DNA from: Mesaphorura yosii
Lineage: Eukaryota; Arthropoda; Collembola; Poduromorpha; Tullbergiidae
Reading direction: 5' to 3'
Assembly: GCA_009869945.1 (NCBI GenBank)
Contig: WIXG01000008.1
Span: 124,001 to 188,000 of the forward strand
DNA: 64,000 nt
Under the pieces are notes generated by a model. That model was not told the DNA's origin. It saw nothing but the letters and a program-made list of their open reading frames with translations, and made no database searches. Of this stretch, positions 22,686 through 36,300 are shown one piece after another (within the stretch, counting starts at the first letter, position 1; every line of letters begins with the position of its first letter). Position numbers and translations under genes: made by a program.

Positions 22686-24785
22686 CTAGACCGTGATGAC
22701 CACCGTGTTCGGAACGCCAGCCTTTGCAGCTGTGGCTCTATCATTCAGAATTGGATAGTTTGGTTCAAATCTGGGAGCTGGTCTGTACTGCGGGTTGTAG
22801 GAATCCTGTCTCCTGTCGTAGTAGTTGCTGCTGCCGTATCCAGAGTAAGACGAACCCGAACTGCTGCTGGGCCACGATGATGCTGAGGACGAACTGCTTG
22901 ACCCTTGTCTTCGTTGCTGCCAGTACGCGTCTACGTTGGCGTTTCCTGTGGCACTGCGAGTGTTTGTAGGGAAAATGGATGGATTGTAGTCCAAGGAGCG
23001 GGTCTCAGGTCTGGCGGGCTGGCTTCTGTAGCTGTAGGCATCGGTGTTTGTTCTTCGGGTATCTCCGCCACGACGACCGTAGTAATCATCGTCGCGGTCG
23101 TTCGTCCTCATGTCCACAACTCGAGCAGAGACCTGGAAAAAGCAGAGTCGTCACTGTCATGCCACGCTGCATTTAGTATATTGGAAATCGCAAGCTTCAA
23201 ACCTCCCCACGCTGTGTGTCGAATCGTTGAACTGACGGTGGACTTTGCCATTGTCTTGTGCTTGTGACTCTACGACGATAAGTTATATGATTATCGCCCT
23301 TATCAGCAACCTCCCACTCGTCATTTCCATTGCCATAATAAGGAGTACGTGTAGGATTCGTGTACGTGTATGTATTGGAATTACTATGATACCTGCCACT
23401 TTGCTCTTGAGGAGTTTCTGTGTATGACGAAGTGGATCTGTAATATGACGAGGAGGATGGCTGAAACGGGGCTGACCAGCGGATTCTGTCGCCGTGATAT
23501 GATTCTGTACCGGAACGGAGTTCAGGCCTTTGTCGTTGAGACTGCGGTCGGCTTGGTCGTGGACGGCTGCTGATTATGCTGCCTAAATCTGGTGCAGGGA
23601 CTCGTATTAATTAATGCCTGATGCATTAAGAGTTAGCATATTGGCACATTTATGGTGTGGACGTTTACCTTCTGTGCTGACGTACGGATCATTTACAAAG
23701 CTGCTGTAGTGATCGAGAGCCTGAGGCCCCGGATAATGCACCGCGTCATTTCTGGAGTACTTTCGATTGAGTACGGGAACTCCATCTTCGGTGAGTGGAG
23801 TGTTTGGTGGAAAATATGTTCCAGCAGTGATTGGAATTTGCTGGAAATAAGCGTAAGAGCATGAGTAAAAGAATTTTATTATTGCGCTTCGTTGAGATTA
23901 TGTCACGATCTTTGACGTCTTTCCCTTGACCTCCCACATGTCTTGGTTAATTTAATAAACGAGCGTATCAAATCAAAAGTGTGATAGCGATTTTCAGTTA
24001 TGTAAGTCAACAGTGGCCTGTCGGATTGATTATGAAACGCTATTTATCTGGCCCTTGACATTGGTCTGGAATATTCTTGCTCTTGACTCCTCCAGAAATA
24101 TTTTCATTGGCTAAGCATAACAGAAAATACTTCCTTGTGTTTTTGTTCGTTGAAGAAGTCGTGAAATCGGTCAAGATCAAAGTCAAGTCTTAAGAGCCAT
24201 GGTCAAGATGACGCCATCAATGCGAATGACAGTGAGGAATGAATGAATTTTTCGAAACAAGACTCCAAGAAGCTTTTCACAGTCGCAGACGACATATATC
24301 TCTAATTTGTTACGCGTAAACGAAATAGAGATCTTGAAACTTATATGTAATGCGAAATGATGACCTCCATTCAGGAAAAAATTTCCAAGATATCACCATT
24401 AACCCATTTAAATGCAGAAGAGACCAAGCCCTCAACGATGGAATAAAACAATGTCCCATTTTCGAGAATATTCGAGGTACCGATTAAATAGGAGTACCGA
24501 GGAGCGAGTGGTTTAACGCGAAACTTCTTGCAGAATTTCGATAACACGCTTTCCAAAAAACAGCGATAAGTTCGTCTGAAAAGATTTTTCTTGGCTGTCT
24601 GGTTTGTAGTTACAACCTGTTTCTGGCCTGTTCTGATCTGATGTGGCGAACCTGATTGCCTATGTTAGAACTTCAGCTTTCATCACGGAATTAATTATGG
24701 AATTTGCAAGAATGGAGCAGCTTACCCCGTGAGATGATTTCAAAAGACAAACGAAGAAGAAGAAGCTCAGGCACACGGGCTTCAT
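22686..24785 (-). CDS. Secreted Ser/Tyr/Arg-rich low-complexity protein
   Basis: The family is unrecognised. Four exons (24785-24726, 23840-23669, 23582-23203, 23132-22686) join in phase into about 350 residues. The first encodes exactly a signal peptide (MKPVCLSFFFFVCLLKSSHG) and is followed by an 885-nt intron, long for this window. The rest is extended and low in complexity: QIPITAGTYFPPNTPLTEDG, then Ser/Tyr/Thr/Arg-rich stretches, a poly-Ser run with SSGSSYSGYGSS, and the closing LNDRATAAKAGVPNTVVITV. After the signal peptide it has almost no cysteine. Such composition fits a cuticular or other extracellular structural protein, but that is inference. The acceptor of exon 3 has two in-frame choices six bases apart (23582 or 23588). 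Confidence 0.72.
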
Positions 24786-25531
24786 TTTCCTGCCGAATAA
24801 GTGTTTTTTAACTCGAGGGATTGGTATAAAATAATTGCCACTGGTTGGAGACGCGGAACAGGAGAATTACCGATCTGGAGCACGACTGGAACACAACTGA
24901 TATATCAAGCTTTCGGAGTTGGTGGATAGCCTTAATCCTTTGAACTACCCAACACAGCCATCCGTGCATCGATTACTGAACACGATGCAGGTCAGACGCT
25001 AGTAAATTTACTAGCGTTCGTTAACTTTGATACAGGTCATTCTGACCTATACGTTATTACGCGTTGCGCTAAATTAATCGTTAAAACTTAATCAGCGTAC
25101 ACGATACTGAAACTTGGAAACTTTACTCGTGTGTCTCATTCGCAAGAAGTACGCGAACGAGTGGGAAGCCTACAGCGTCATTTGTTCATGAGAAGGTATA
25201 ACAATTTATGAAGAATAAGTAAATAGATTGTAAATTCCTCGCTCTCGTCGGTTGCGGTTAAGCGAAATGCTACCCTGTTAAATTTTGTTAGGCACAGTCG
25301 ATGGCGTCTATTCGAATTCGATGCCAATGTCAAAGCTCACGAAGGGACGAATCAAATCAATGAACAGTTTCACGTTTCGTAAGACCAGGAAGTTACTCCT
25401 TTTCAGTGCACCTTTTTATTCATACCATTTGAATGTCAAGTTCAATGATAACTCAAATTAACTCAATAGCGAACCACAATTTAATGAAAGAAGTCTCGCT
25501 ATCTTCTATTGGAACTTTGGAGCCACTAGTG
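24786..25531. other. Spacer between two minus-strand genes
   Basis: It should contain the promoter of the Ser/Tyr-rich gene and the 3' end of the kinase-like gene at 25532-26740. A TGATATATCA palindrome near 24895-24905 could act as a weak TATA element for the former. Nothing else is supported. Confidence 0.4.
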
Positions 25532-26740
25532 TTAAAGATTGGCCAAACGCTTAACTACGTCAGTCGCGTTCATTTCCTCGTGTAAAAACTCCAGACAACG
25601 AAGGTATCGTGGAATGTCTTTTTGGTAAGCTTCCAGACTCAAGATAAACCACAAGAAGACATGGAAAACGCCAAGGCCATGGAAAAGGTCTTCAAATCGA
25701 GTTTTCGTTTGTGAGTCTCGAATCGCACCAATTTCATATTTTTCACAATGTGTCGCGAATTTCTTAAAGTAGAAGCCCACGAGGCGTTGAACGTTGGCTA
25801 TGGTCATCTCGCTTGGCGACAAGCTGGAAAATATAAAAATTGCCAGATCGCGCACAGATTCGGCATAAAACAGCAACTGCCAGTCGATAATCTTGATGTC
25901 TTGGCCGGCGCCCTTGACTAATACGTTGTTCGGCCACAAATCGCCATGGTTGGCGCAGAGCCAGAATTCATCTTGCGTGTGCACAGTAAGCATTGTGTCC
26001 ATGATCTTGTCCGTGTGTGGCAGTAGTTCTTTGTAGACCGCCCGTATTTTGTCACCAAGTTCCTTATTGGCTCCATTTTCGGCAAAGACGGCTTCGACTG
26101 CGGGAAGAGTCTGTTTTATTGATTGATACAAAAGCGAATTCGATTTCATTTTGTCCAGTCGTTGCAAGAAGGAATAAATTTCGGGCAGGCGCCTCGCGTG
26201 TTGCATCTCAATGACCTTGCTGGCACAATGGAATCGCGCCATAAAGTCCAGACCGGACTCAATTTGGTCAATGCTCAGGAACTCTGTGAATGGATCGACG
26301 ATTGCGAATCCAAGTGGTTTCAAATCCTGCAGTATTAGCACTGACGCGTACTCTGAGCTGCTGTCTTTCGTCTCCGTCTCGCCAAAATTTCCATAGACGT
26401 ACTCACACAGGTAATTCTTCAGGCCGAGTTCCGGTACCGCATTGTTAAAATCGGGTAGGATCTTCTGGTACGTCTGAATTTCAGTTTGGTCAAATTTGTG
26501 TGCCAGGAGGACGGATCGTGTGAACTCGTTTTCTGGAATCAGCTTGACGATCAGCTTCAGCTCGTGTCCGGTCTCCTTTTCCTTGCAGGACACGCGCAAG
26601 AGGTTACTGAGAAACCCGGTTCCTTCCTGCGTGTTTGTGGCGACTTGGAACGTGCTTTCATCAATTCTCACCTGTAGCACGTTTGACAACCACGCCAGTG
26701 TTACGTCTTCGGTGTTCAGTGGTATCTTTGTGATCTTCAT
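25532..26740 (-). CDS. CHK kinase-like / EcKinase (DUF1679-type) protein
   Basis: These are arthropod relatives of choline and aminoglycoside kinases. Some phosphorylate ecdysteroids at C-22; many are linked to detoxification. A single coding exon gives about 402 residues, normal for the family. Seen motifs: an N-terminal lobe with EGTGFLSNLLRV, the ligand-side block VLILQDL, then the catalytic loop NHGDLWPNN (Brenner motif) followed by KIIDWQLL, the metal-binding Asp, near residues 285-310. It ends with a helical C-lobe. The chosen start is Met at 26740 (MKITKIPL). A spliced noncoding 5' exon precedes it: donor at 26849 (TTCC|gtaagt) and acceptor ending at 26781 (tttgcag). An in-frame Leu/Met further upstream is not preferred. 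The substrate is unknown. Confidence 0.88.
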   Translation of the reverse strand: MKITKIPLNTEDVTLAWLSNVLQVRIDESTFQVATNTQEGTGFLSNLLRVSCKEKETGHELKLIVKLIPENEFTRSVLLAHKFDQTEIQTYQKILPDFNNAVPELGLKNYLCEYVYGNFGETETKDSSSEYASVLILQDLKPLGFAIVDPFTEFLSIDQIESGLDFMARFHCASKVIEMQHARRLPEIYSFLQRLDKMKSNSLLYQSIKQTLPAVEAVFAENGANKELGDKIRAVYKELLPHTDKIMDTMLTVHTQDEFWLCANHGDLWPNNVLVKGAGQDIKIIDWQLLFYAESVRDLAIFIFSSLSPSEMTIANVQRLVGFYFKKFATHCEKYEIGAIRDSQTKTRFEDLFHGLGVFHVFLWFILSLEAYQKDIPRYLRCLEFLHEEMNATDVVKRLANL

Positions 26741-26850
26741 CTTGCTTTTCACCTTCACCTTATTTTGATTTGAGGACTTTCTGCAAATGAATACCAAGTA
26801 TTGAAAATTCATGAGAATTCAGTAGTGCAGTGCAAATATCTTTACTTACG

Positions 26851-27367
26851 GAATTGCTGGTCCTATACAATTTTGTGTGATTCCGCAAAGAAACTAAATG
26901 CTGACTTGGTACAGCACAGCGTAAATGGATAATGGATGACAAGCCAGCTTAACAATTCCGACCTTGCAACACAATCAAATACTAATTTCGTACATACAAA
27001 CAAGGTAAAATTGGCAGTAAGCTTTGTTAAAATTGAGACAACTGTATGTATCAACTGCTTAAAGCCAATTGCATTGGTTGGTTCCCGTACGTCCGAATTT
27101 CATTGCGCAATCGGACGTGTCAAATATCGATCAGTCGATTCAGTGCTTCATTTTAATTCCAATGAAATCATAGTACAGCGGATGTCGTTTGGAGTTTGTA
27201 CTTGTACTTGTGCAATTTATTACGTTTCCATTTAAGCGTCTGCTTCTCATAACAAAAATATTGCCTTCAGAATTTGGAATGAACTTTACTTAATGCCCTA
27301 AATACATAGCATAATGGCATTAAGTGACAGGAAATTTTGTAACATTTGTCTTTGTTCAAGTTCAGTC
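26851..27367. other. Spacer between the CHK kinase-like gene and VPS13D
   Basis: It holds the 5' noncoding exon and promoter of the CHK kinase-like gene and the 3' UTR of VPS13D. I see no other feature. Confidence 0.4.
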
Positions 27368-30300
27368 TTAATCGTCGGTAGCAGATGTGGAGTTTACAAT
27401 TAGTGAATGTTTCATTTCTTCAAAAATTATCTTTGCATAGTTTACTTGCTGGACAATTTTCTTCGCAATGGGTTCGCTGTCAACGAGGACTTGCGGACGA
27501 GCTACGCCCAAATAAATGTCCGGTATTCTCTTCAGAAACTCGATGTAGTGTTTCCTCAGCAGGACAAACGTCGTGGGATCCGGTTCGCTTACGATTATGA
27601 CTTGACACTCGAGGAGATCTCTGCAAATAGAAGACCAGGTTTATACTCGCGCAAGGTCCAGGCCCAGCAAGATTAACTATTCAACTTACTTGAGATGAAT
27701 ATCCAGTGGCAGTGACGAATGTCTGGAGTGCGCGCTGGGATTCAGAATTCGTACATGCTCACTGGAGACCAAAATCTGCAATTCTTGTGCTCCACTTTTA
27801 AACGTTTCGTATCCTATAAGATGCTCGTTATAGTTTCGGTTGTTGATCTCGAACAATAACTCTTGTCCATGCGAATAGTGATCGGAGAAGGGTGGAAGTA
27901 TGCCTCCAGTGCCAATCACACGGGACAGACGCATTCTTCTAGGAACACGACGGGACGACGTCTTCGAGGAGTCTCGAATCGCCAGGGCGGTCCCACTTGC
28001 AAGGTCGAGCACTCCAACTGCTGGCTTTGTTACAGTACCAACAATTCCTTTTCCAAGTCCGGATATTAAACCCTACAGAAAATGAAAGGTATTCATGTGA
28101 ACGAGTTTCGGCTATGTGAATATGAATTAACATACCGTAAAGCCATCGGTTGTAACTCCTTCGTATGTTTGAGTGAAAATGGAGGTTAGACCGCCCACGA
28201 CACCATGAGTCAATCCACGCAGTCCAGCTGCAAATTGTTCACCGGACGAGGCTGTGTTTGATTCTTGAATAATTCGTCGCCGTTGCTCTTCGTGTCTATC
28301 ATCTAGAGTCAAAGTTCTTCCAAGTCCGTCCCCGAGCGAGCCAGTCACTTTAGCAGCGGAGTTGGAAATTCCATGCGTCACATTTTTAATTAAAGATCCC
28401 ACCTTGAAGAAAATAAGTCGAATTCAGTCAAGTTGTTAAATACCCACTATTTGAGACATGCCTATGTAAGAGTGTATGACTCACCGATCCTTCGTTAATT
28501 AACCCAGACACACCAACGGAGACATCGTTAACAAATCCAACCGGATTTCCAAGAAAGTCGACCGAGCCCAAAACAAGGAGAGCTTGAGATAACAGTTCAT
28601 CCTTATAATGCTTTACGAGGGATGCCAATAAGAACTCGAACGTTTCAAAAGGATGTCGTTTCTCAAATGGATCTAGTTCCACAAGCGCCTCTTCGAATCT
28701 GATTAATGTCAACCCAAGACGGCGCTTGATAAATTGCAGCTCAGGTGGAAGTTTCGGAGCAGTGAGCACACTGAGACGGACCTACGTTAAAATTCGAATC
28801 ATGTGTAATTACTTTTGGAACCACATTGTCCTTTTATAAGTGGATAACTTACTAGATTTAACACGATTCGCAAAGTGCTGAAGTACCACCGTTTGGCTGT
28901 CAAGCTTGTTGCATTAGCCACAGCCTGCTGAATTTGCAGCTCAGGTTCTTTCAAACCATCTTTATCATTTTCTGAATCTTCCGTCAGACCAAACCAGTTG
29001 CAAACTTTGAGAAGCAAAATTTCTTCCAGGATTATGCTAAGAGGCTTGAAGGTTAGCATCCAGTCACGGTACACATGAGCATTTAGTTTGGATTTCAATT
29101 TCTTCCAGTAAATCAGTAAGGCTGGCTGCACTATTTCATCGTCATTGTAGCGAGCCGTTGGTGTAACGAAGACGCACACAGCCTTCTCAGCATCCAGCAA
29201 CTGATTATCAATTTGCAAATTGTGCACGGACATTTCCACCGTTTCGGACTCCTTTGAATCACTCCATTTCACTTGCAACCTGAAGAGAGAAAATATAGCC
29301 ACGGTATTGGTGGCCAATGCTAATGTACAAAGTTGCTTACGTGAATAGGCGAATATAAAGCAGTTCCTCTCTTGGACTGCAATTGATTATGCTGGCTCCA
29401 ATTCCGGAAAAGAGATTTACGTTAAGAATAAAATTTGGGAAGCTGCTCATTTGGCTGTCCTCTGTCAAATAGTTCATTGGACCCCTCGGTCTCCTCCCAA
29501 CATCAACCACTCGAAGTACTCGCGTGGGCCCGTCCGTGTCGATAAACAGCTCCAGGCGTCCAGAGCCGGCACGAAGTTTTTGAGGAGCAATTGCTTGTTC
29601 AACTGGGATTCCAGAATCGGTTCTGACAAACACTACTGATTGGGGTGGACCAAGCACAATTTCATTCCCTGTAGAAAAGAGCACGTTAACTCAGCCGTCA
29701 AGTGAATGTTTTCATAAAACTGGTCATACAGAGTCTCCAACTTCCTTCGTTCGATTTTTCTTCTCCAAAGCCGTCTTTCGCCTGAACAAACAAAGTGGTG
29801 TAGTTTGCACACTTAAGTCGCCCATCCTGTGTGAATTCCCAGTGCTGTGTTGATGCTCTTCTCGTATCCGGCTTTCGCAACATTAGTGGAACATAGCTTG
29901 ATGGTTGAGGAGCTTGCCCAGCGATATCAAGCACCAACATGGACGACAATTGGGGTTGCTTTCGCAGATCTGTTAAGAAATTAAACAAACGCTCAAGGTT
30001 TTGTTTAGTGAGACAACATCATGCGCGCATATGACTTGCGCCTACCACGGGGAGGGCTAGAACCTTCATGCTCAATTAATCCATCCGCACTAATTCGCCA
30101 CAGTTGTGATCTGAAAGATTCAAATTTGAAACCAATTGTAACCTTTCTACCGACGCAAGTGTGACTTCCGAATTGCTCGAGAAATAACCAACCTTTTCCC
30201 CGGTTCTTTCTTCGCTAATATTACTTTGGATCCAACGGCAACATCAAGGACCAATTCCATTGTCTCCATACCGCTTGCATTGAGATGGGCAGCATTCTCT

Positions 30301-33300
30301 CTCGGGAAGGTTGCAGTGAGCGCAATGTAGAAGAAGTTTTCGTACGAGAAACTTCCGGCAGTCCCAAGCTGGTTCATGTTTACAATGGCGCTTGTTCCTC
30401 CTGGCGCTACCACAGTCAGGTTTGGTGGCTTGGTCAACTCATCCCATGCATAGGGACAAACAGATTCAGCTCTGATTGTCAACTTTCTGTCGTCACCAAT
30501 GGTGGACTGCATTACGATTTAAAAACATGTAGACAGATAGACGAATACAAGTAGCAGTAATTGGCTCTCCTTACCTGATGAAAAGTAATTGGCACCAAAG
30601 ACAAATTATCAACTCGAAACGGAGGAGGAAGCTTCTCCGTATCACTAAATACAACGACGTATGTTGGTCCTTGTAACACAATTTCGACGCGCAAGAAGTG
30701 GCAATTGCCGTCCATGTCTCTGCAATGCAATTTTAATTTTGATTGGTCTATTGCCAGTAATATGAAATCGCATACCTTATGTTGATGTGAAATGAGTCCA
30801 CTTGCTCTATGAAAAAGCCACCGGACCAGTTGTTGCCTGACAGATTCAGGATTTTCACGCATAGCAATCCTTCCCTGTCTAGTCTTGGCCAATGAAAAGG
30901 TAGACTGCACTTAGAAGGAAGAGTCAATTGGGTAGCTTCAGCAGCAGGGTCAACGAAGCTTGTTGCAAAGTGAAGTTGTGAGATTTGCACCGCTTTTGAA
31001 CTTCGGTTGTCGATTAAAAATCGTGGCGTGATGGTCACCAGTTTTGTATCTCTGTAACGCCCTTTCCCGTCTCGTACATTAATGCCCACAGTGTAAATGG
31101 TCTCTGGTTGAGCATGAGTGATTGTGACTGCCAACTTTCTCACACTTTCCCGTTGTAACGGAAACGCTCGACACCAATGCGACCTAGCATTAGCTCCATG
31201 AATACTATTTCCAACTCGAAGCATCAGAGTTGACGTTTTCTCAAAGTCTGAGAAACTGAATAAAAGCGGCGTCGCCATTCTTCCCATCTTGAAAACAAAA
31301 TTATAAACCACAGTTCAACTAATCTAAAGTGCCGTCATTACAAACAATAATTATCATTGCCTCAGTGTACCTCGTGTTCTTGAAACTGCCCAGACGCTTC
31401 TCCAGATGTCCCTTCTTGCTTACAAATAATCGGTATCCCACTTCGATTTATGATCCAGTAAGGACAACTCAAAGATACACGAATACTTCCACCATCTTTT
31501 CTGTCCACCTTTCCGTTCAGATACAGAGGTCTGTTCTTTAAATCTAGGGTCTTGAGGCGGGTCACAAAACTGTTTCCATTTGGCGGTATTGCAATTGATG
31601 TTCCGTTCGGGAAATTGTCGAACTTGAAAAGAATGTCAATATTCTCCGAAGTATCAACCTAAAAAGTTCGCACAAGAAGTTCAACGTGTTTCAATCATCC
31701 TTTGAGATAAAGTCAGGAAAATGTGCTCACAGTTGTTAGTAGATGCTCCTTTCCAGGGGCGATTCTTGAAATTAGACCGTAGTCTTTGATTTCAAAGAAA
31801 ATTTCGTGCGGAAGTAAGTTCAGGATGACTAAGGTGCTTTTCAGTACGAGGAGATTGGGACGTCTCGACATTCCAAGAGAAAGCAGCTGCGTTGCCGACT
31901 GAACCGACGTGCAGGGAGCCACGTCTTCATAATCAATTGGAAATTCATCTCGTTTCGCAGCAACACAAAATCTGTATGGCTGCAGTTGGTTCACAATCAT
32001 TGGACAACAAGTACGGAGCCCGTCGCTGTCACAGTCGCCGAGAACCATAGGTCTTGTGCAGTACATGTAGAGCGATGGGGATGTCAGATCCTGAGTTCGG
32101 TGAGGCCGAACCCATAGTTGAGCACAAACAGAGTGAAGCGGCACCGGAAGTGTCTGTCCAGGCTCAATCACGATTGTTAAGGAACCCCCAGTTTGAGCTT
32201 TTTGAACTGTGGAATTAGATGAAATGCATTTCTACACCACGTTTATACACACCATATAATTTACGCACTCTACATTTCTAGAAACTTACATCCTGGGTAA
32301 ATGATTGTGTTTTCAAGCTTCAGTTCCATTGCGTCGGGCAACTCGTTCTTCACCAAAAGGGCTGATCTTACTCTGACCAACTTTTGCGCAGATCCTTGCA
32401 AGCTCACTTCGAAAATTAGTCTAATTGGAGGCAGTTCAGCAGCCTGTCGAAAAAGGATTGGTTACATCGTTTCAGGATTGCAAAAGATGAGCCGACAGTA
32501 TTCAAATACTTACAGTGTGACGAGACGAACTTGTCGAAATTGGCTTCACCATTCGGAAGTAAGTGCCGACCTTATCCACAGACACCGGGCTGCTCTCTTG
32601 CCAGCCATCAACTCTGACAACCAATTGATGCGTCTTCAGTTGATGTGTATTTCGATGTCTCAGTTTGCCTCTGCCTTCAAAACCAAACGATTGAACCCGT
32701 CCATTGTTGACCTGAACCCAAGTTGTTCCGTCAGCGTGAGTTGCTCCTAACTTTTGCTGCCGAAATATTTCCTCGTTGCTAGACAAAATTGTGGCGAACC
32801 ACAGAGGCGATCCTGTCTCATTTCTCAGCGCAAATGGCACAAAAGGGCTGCGTCTCTTGTCCAACTTTTGATACTCTTCAGACCAGTTCAGCGATACAGT
32901 TTCGTAAAGCTTCAGCAGTGTTGACGTGATGTTAACATTCATCACTTGAGTTGAAGTCAACGTGATCTCCAGCCTGGGTAATTTAGTTGGAAATTCATTC
33001 GTTGGTGAAACTTTGCCCAGTTGACCGTACTCATTTTGTTTCCAAGTTAGCGAGCACTTCCACGGCTCTAAAAACGGTTCCCAACCCGATAACGGGCGAT
33101 TGTAATAGTCGCCGCTTAACACACCTTCCATGCGAGATATTTTGGTATTGAAATTCTGATTCAGGTCGAACTGAGTTATCGTGAACTCAACGAGAGGAAC
33201 GTCGGCATCTTTGCAGTCGTCAATAATGCACAGTGAAACTCCGGTGCATTTCACCTCAACACCAGAAATGTTTTTTGCATCCACCCTTTCGCTCACTAGG

Positions 33301-36300
33301 ATCCTATTTTCAGTAGACTCTGATGTTGATTTTTGACCACTTTCGTTGGATTCTCTACGCCTTTTTGTAGAGGATTCTGGCGACGGATTCAACGAAGCAT
33401 CGTACAGCAGACCGGAACTTAGAATTAGAGCCGCATCATCCAACTTCCCTTCACAGCGTTCCAAAGCTTCGGCGGCGTCTTCGGCAGAAAATCCCATCGA
33501 AACTAAAGTTTCTATCTCGCTGGAGTTTTGGAACATGGCCTTAATGTAAAAAAAGTAAAAATTATAAAGAGAACGAATTTTTAATAAGCTATGTTGCCCA
33601 AGTACCAAAGATGTTGAAGATTCTTCCTCTGCTTCTGACTCTTCTTTTTCTGATTCTAGCAAATAAACTTGTGCATCTTTGGAGAATCTTTCCAAGAGTT
33701 GGACGAACATTTTCATGTCGTAGTACGACAGTCGCACATTCAACTGTGGGCTCTGAACTTTCAGAATCATTGTAAAGAAAGGAGACGCAGCAGCATCGAG
33801 TAATCCAAGTGGCTCGCCCGAATTCTTCTTTATAACTTCGAAGATGATGTTCTTCGTCGGATCCACAATTGACAAGGCTGTTTCAGACTCCAGTCCAAGG
33901 ACGCAAGAAAATACTTCACACGAGAGAAGGTTCACGTAAACTGGATGCTCCAGGTGTGGTCGGTAATAAGTGACCGCAGTACTCTGAAAAAGTCCGTACC
34001 AACCTCTTATCTCAGGAATACTTAAATCATCCTGAAGTTCAAAGCGAAACATACCTTTAAGATGATTGCATTCGTATCCCATACGGCAGGATCCTCAATG
34101 ACAACCAATTCACACTTTGAAATATTTATCTTCAGTTCAAACGTGGTCAACGGCACATCCAAGATAGGCGCTCGTTTCGTTACAATACCCGCAGATACTG
34201 AAACAGGACTCAGGAGTTCAGAAGGCTGGACCAGGGCGGAAGCGGAACTACCTCTACTAAGCATCAAAATACCTGCAATTGGTTCATATTTGACCTCTGA
34301 TGATTCTTGAATCGTGTCTTCAGGTGGCGGAATTGCTTGTGATAGGAACGTGTGAAACTCCATCCACCAATCAATCACCACCATAAGTCTCATGTTGTTC
34401 AGGATCACTGTCACATTTGATCCGTTAACAGTTTGCCTCAAATGAACTTCAGCTTGAAGTGTTCCGGAGGTGGTTGGGTCCTGTGACGTTCCTGGTCTGG
34501 GTGCCCCGGCTTCCAAAGGGCTCTGTTCAGAAAGTATTGAAATATATTTTTATGGACGTATGCGTCATACATCAGGGAGGCAAGCCAGAGGGTGGAGCAC
34601 TATTTTACCGTGCTTGGTTGAAGAATGTTAACAAACACATTTTTCTGCTCTGAGCCGGAGGAGCCACTTCTAGCGTCAGAGATGACAATCTCTTGAGAGA
34701 CCAGCCCAACATCTTTTGTGTGATCACTTGTACTTTGAAAGTTCAGCTTGGACTTCAGGAAGAATGTACGGCATAATTGCTCCCCGTCATCCTTGATCAG
34801 TTCCATTGAAACATTCACAAGCTCCAAGTCTATGGACAATTCAACCTGGGAAGACGGCGTGACGGGAGGCGGAGACAAGGCTTCATTTCCTGCAGAGCGA
34901 CTTCGTTGAGGCAATATTTTCACTCTTGGTTTTTCGATTGTGTTCACTATATTCTCTCCGATATTGTGATTCAATATTCCCCGAATCAGCTAAAGATTTC
35001 AGAAAAATTAATTAACAAATCTGTTGCTTAACATCCTACACCTCGTAAATGTAATGTACCTTGTACTTATCGGAGTTCAAAGTAATGTAAACAGTAGACA
35101 AGGTCCCTTGAATGGCTGTCAAAGGTTGAGTCGGCGAAGTTGGAGAAACCAGGCTTCTTGTGACTTTAAGTTTCAGTGCGCACTTATTTTTTAAATATGA
35201 GGAATTTTCACCACCGCTAATCACAACCATTTTCTTGTTCAATTTCCAAATCTTATTGACTTGCCCACCACCAGTGTCTGACTGGTTTTGTTGCGTGCAG
35301 CGCCTTAGCACATCACTTGTACCCTCCGTTAATACTGATGAATATAAATCCATTTCCATGAGATCAACGGATATGCATTCATAGGTGCTTGTTGTTTCCA
35401 AATTCTTAACAGACAAGTGACCCAAATCAGCAACCAAAATTGATTTGGAGGTCGCACTGTATGGCAGAAGCAGCACAGGAGCTCCTGCTTGCACATTTAA
35501 GTGAATGCGAGTGCGTCGTCTAGGGGATTTTGAACTTGTGCCAGTGTTGACTGGATCTTCTTTGACAGCGTCTGATCCTCCGAATATTTCAGATACAAGC
35601 GTAGAAAATTCTGTATAAAATCTCTGAGTGTGGACACAAAGAACAGAAGCCATCTCCAGACGAAAATTTGCATTGTTATCTGCGAGGCATAGAACAAAAG
35701 AATTTGTTAATGTTTCAAGTTTCACACGAATTCAGTTCTGTAAGCTTACCTCGCCTGCAGTAGTCAAAATCTAATGCTTGGTCGCCTTGAAATATGAACT
35801 TTACCGGGTAGAACCCAGCATAAGGACTCTCATCTCGTATTTGCAAAGATCCAAGTCGCCCGGTTACTGAAGAAAAGCTATCACCTCGGTTGACAATTTG
35901 GCAATGAAAGCCAAGCACATCTCCTTGTGTTAAAACTTTCTGAGACTGCCCAAGTTTTACTCTCAACGCCTTCACTGAAATGGTCACTTCTGAGTTTCTG
36001 ATTTCACCTTGCTCCTGCGTTGATGAAACATGTTGTGATTCAGACATTTGCTTGCTCTTGTGTTGCTCACTGCTGCTGCTGGCGTCGTTGAAAAACCGAC
36101 GGATTTGTGAGAAAGTATTTGGCGACAAAAACACTTCCAAAGTGTTGAAATCAACATTTGTAAACTTGTGGGTTCCCTTGAATTTCGTAAGAAATTGCGG
36201 TGACTTTGATTCGACGAAGGTCATGTGAATCTGCACTAAGTTTTCGCCAGTTTCGAACGGGCGAGGGGACGGTGGCGGTGTGACTGGGCACGAAGTGCCT

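Noticed and set aside
26760..26942. Longer N-terminus for the CHK kinase-like gene
   Set aside because: A spliced 5' exon is likely there, but its frame runs into a stop when joined; the Met at 26740 fits the family start.
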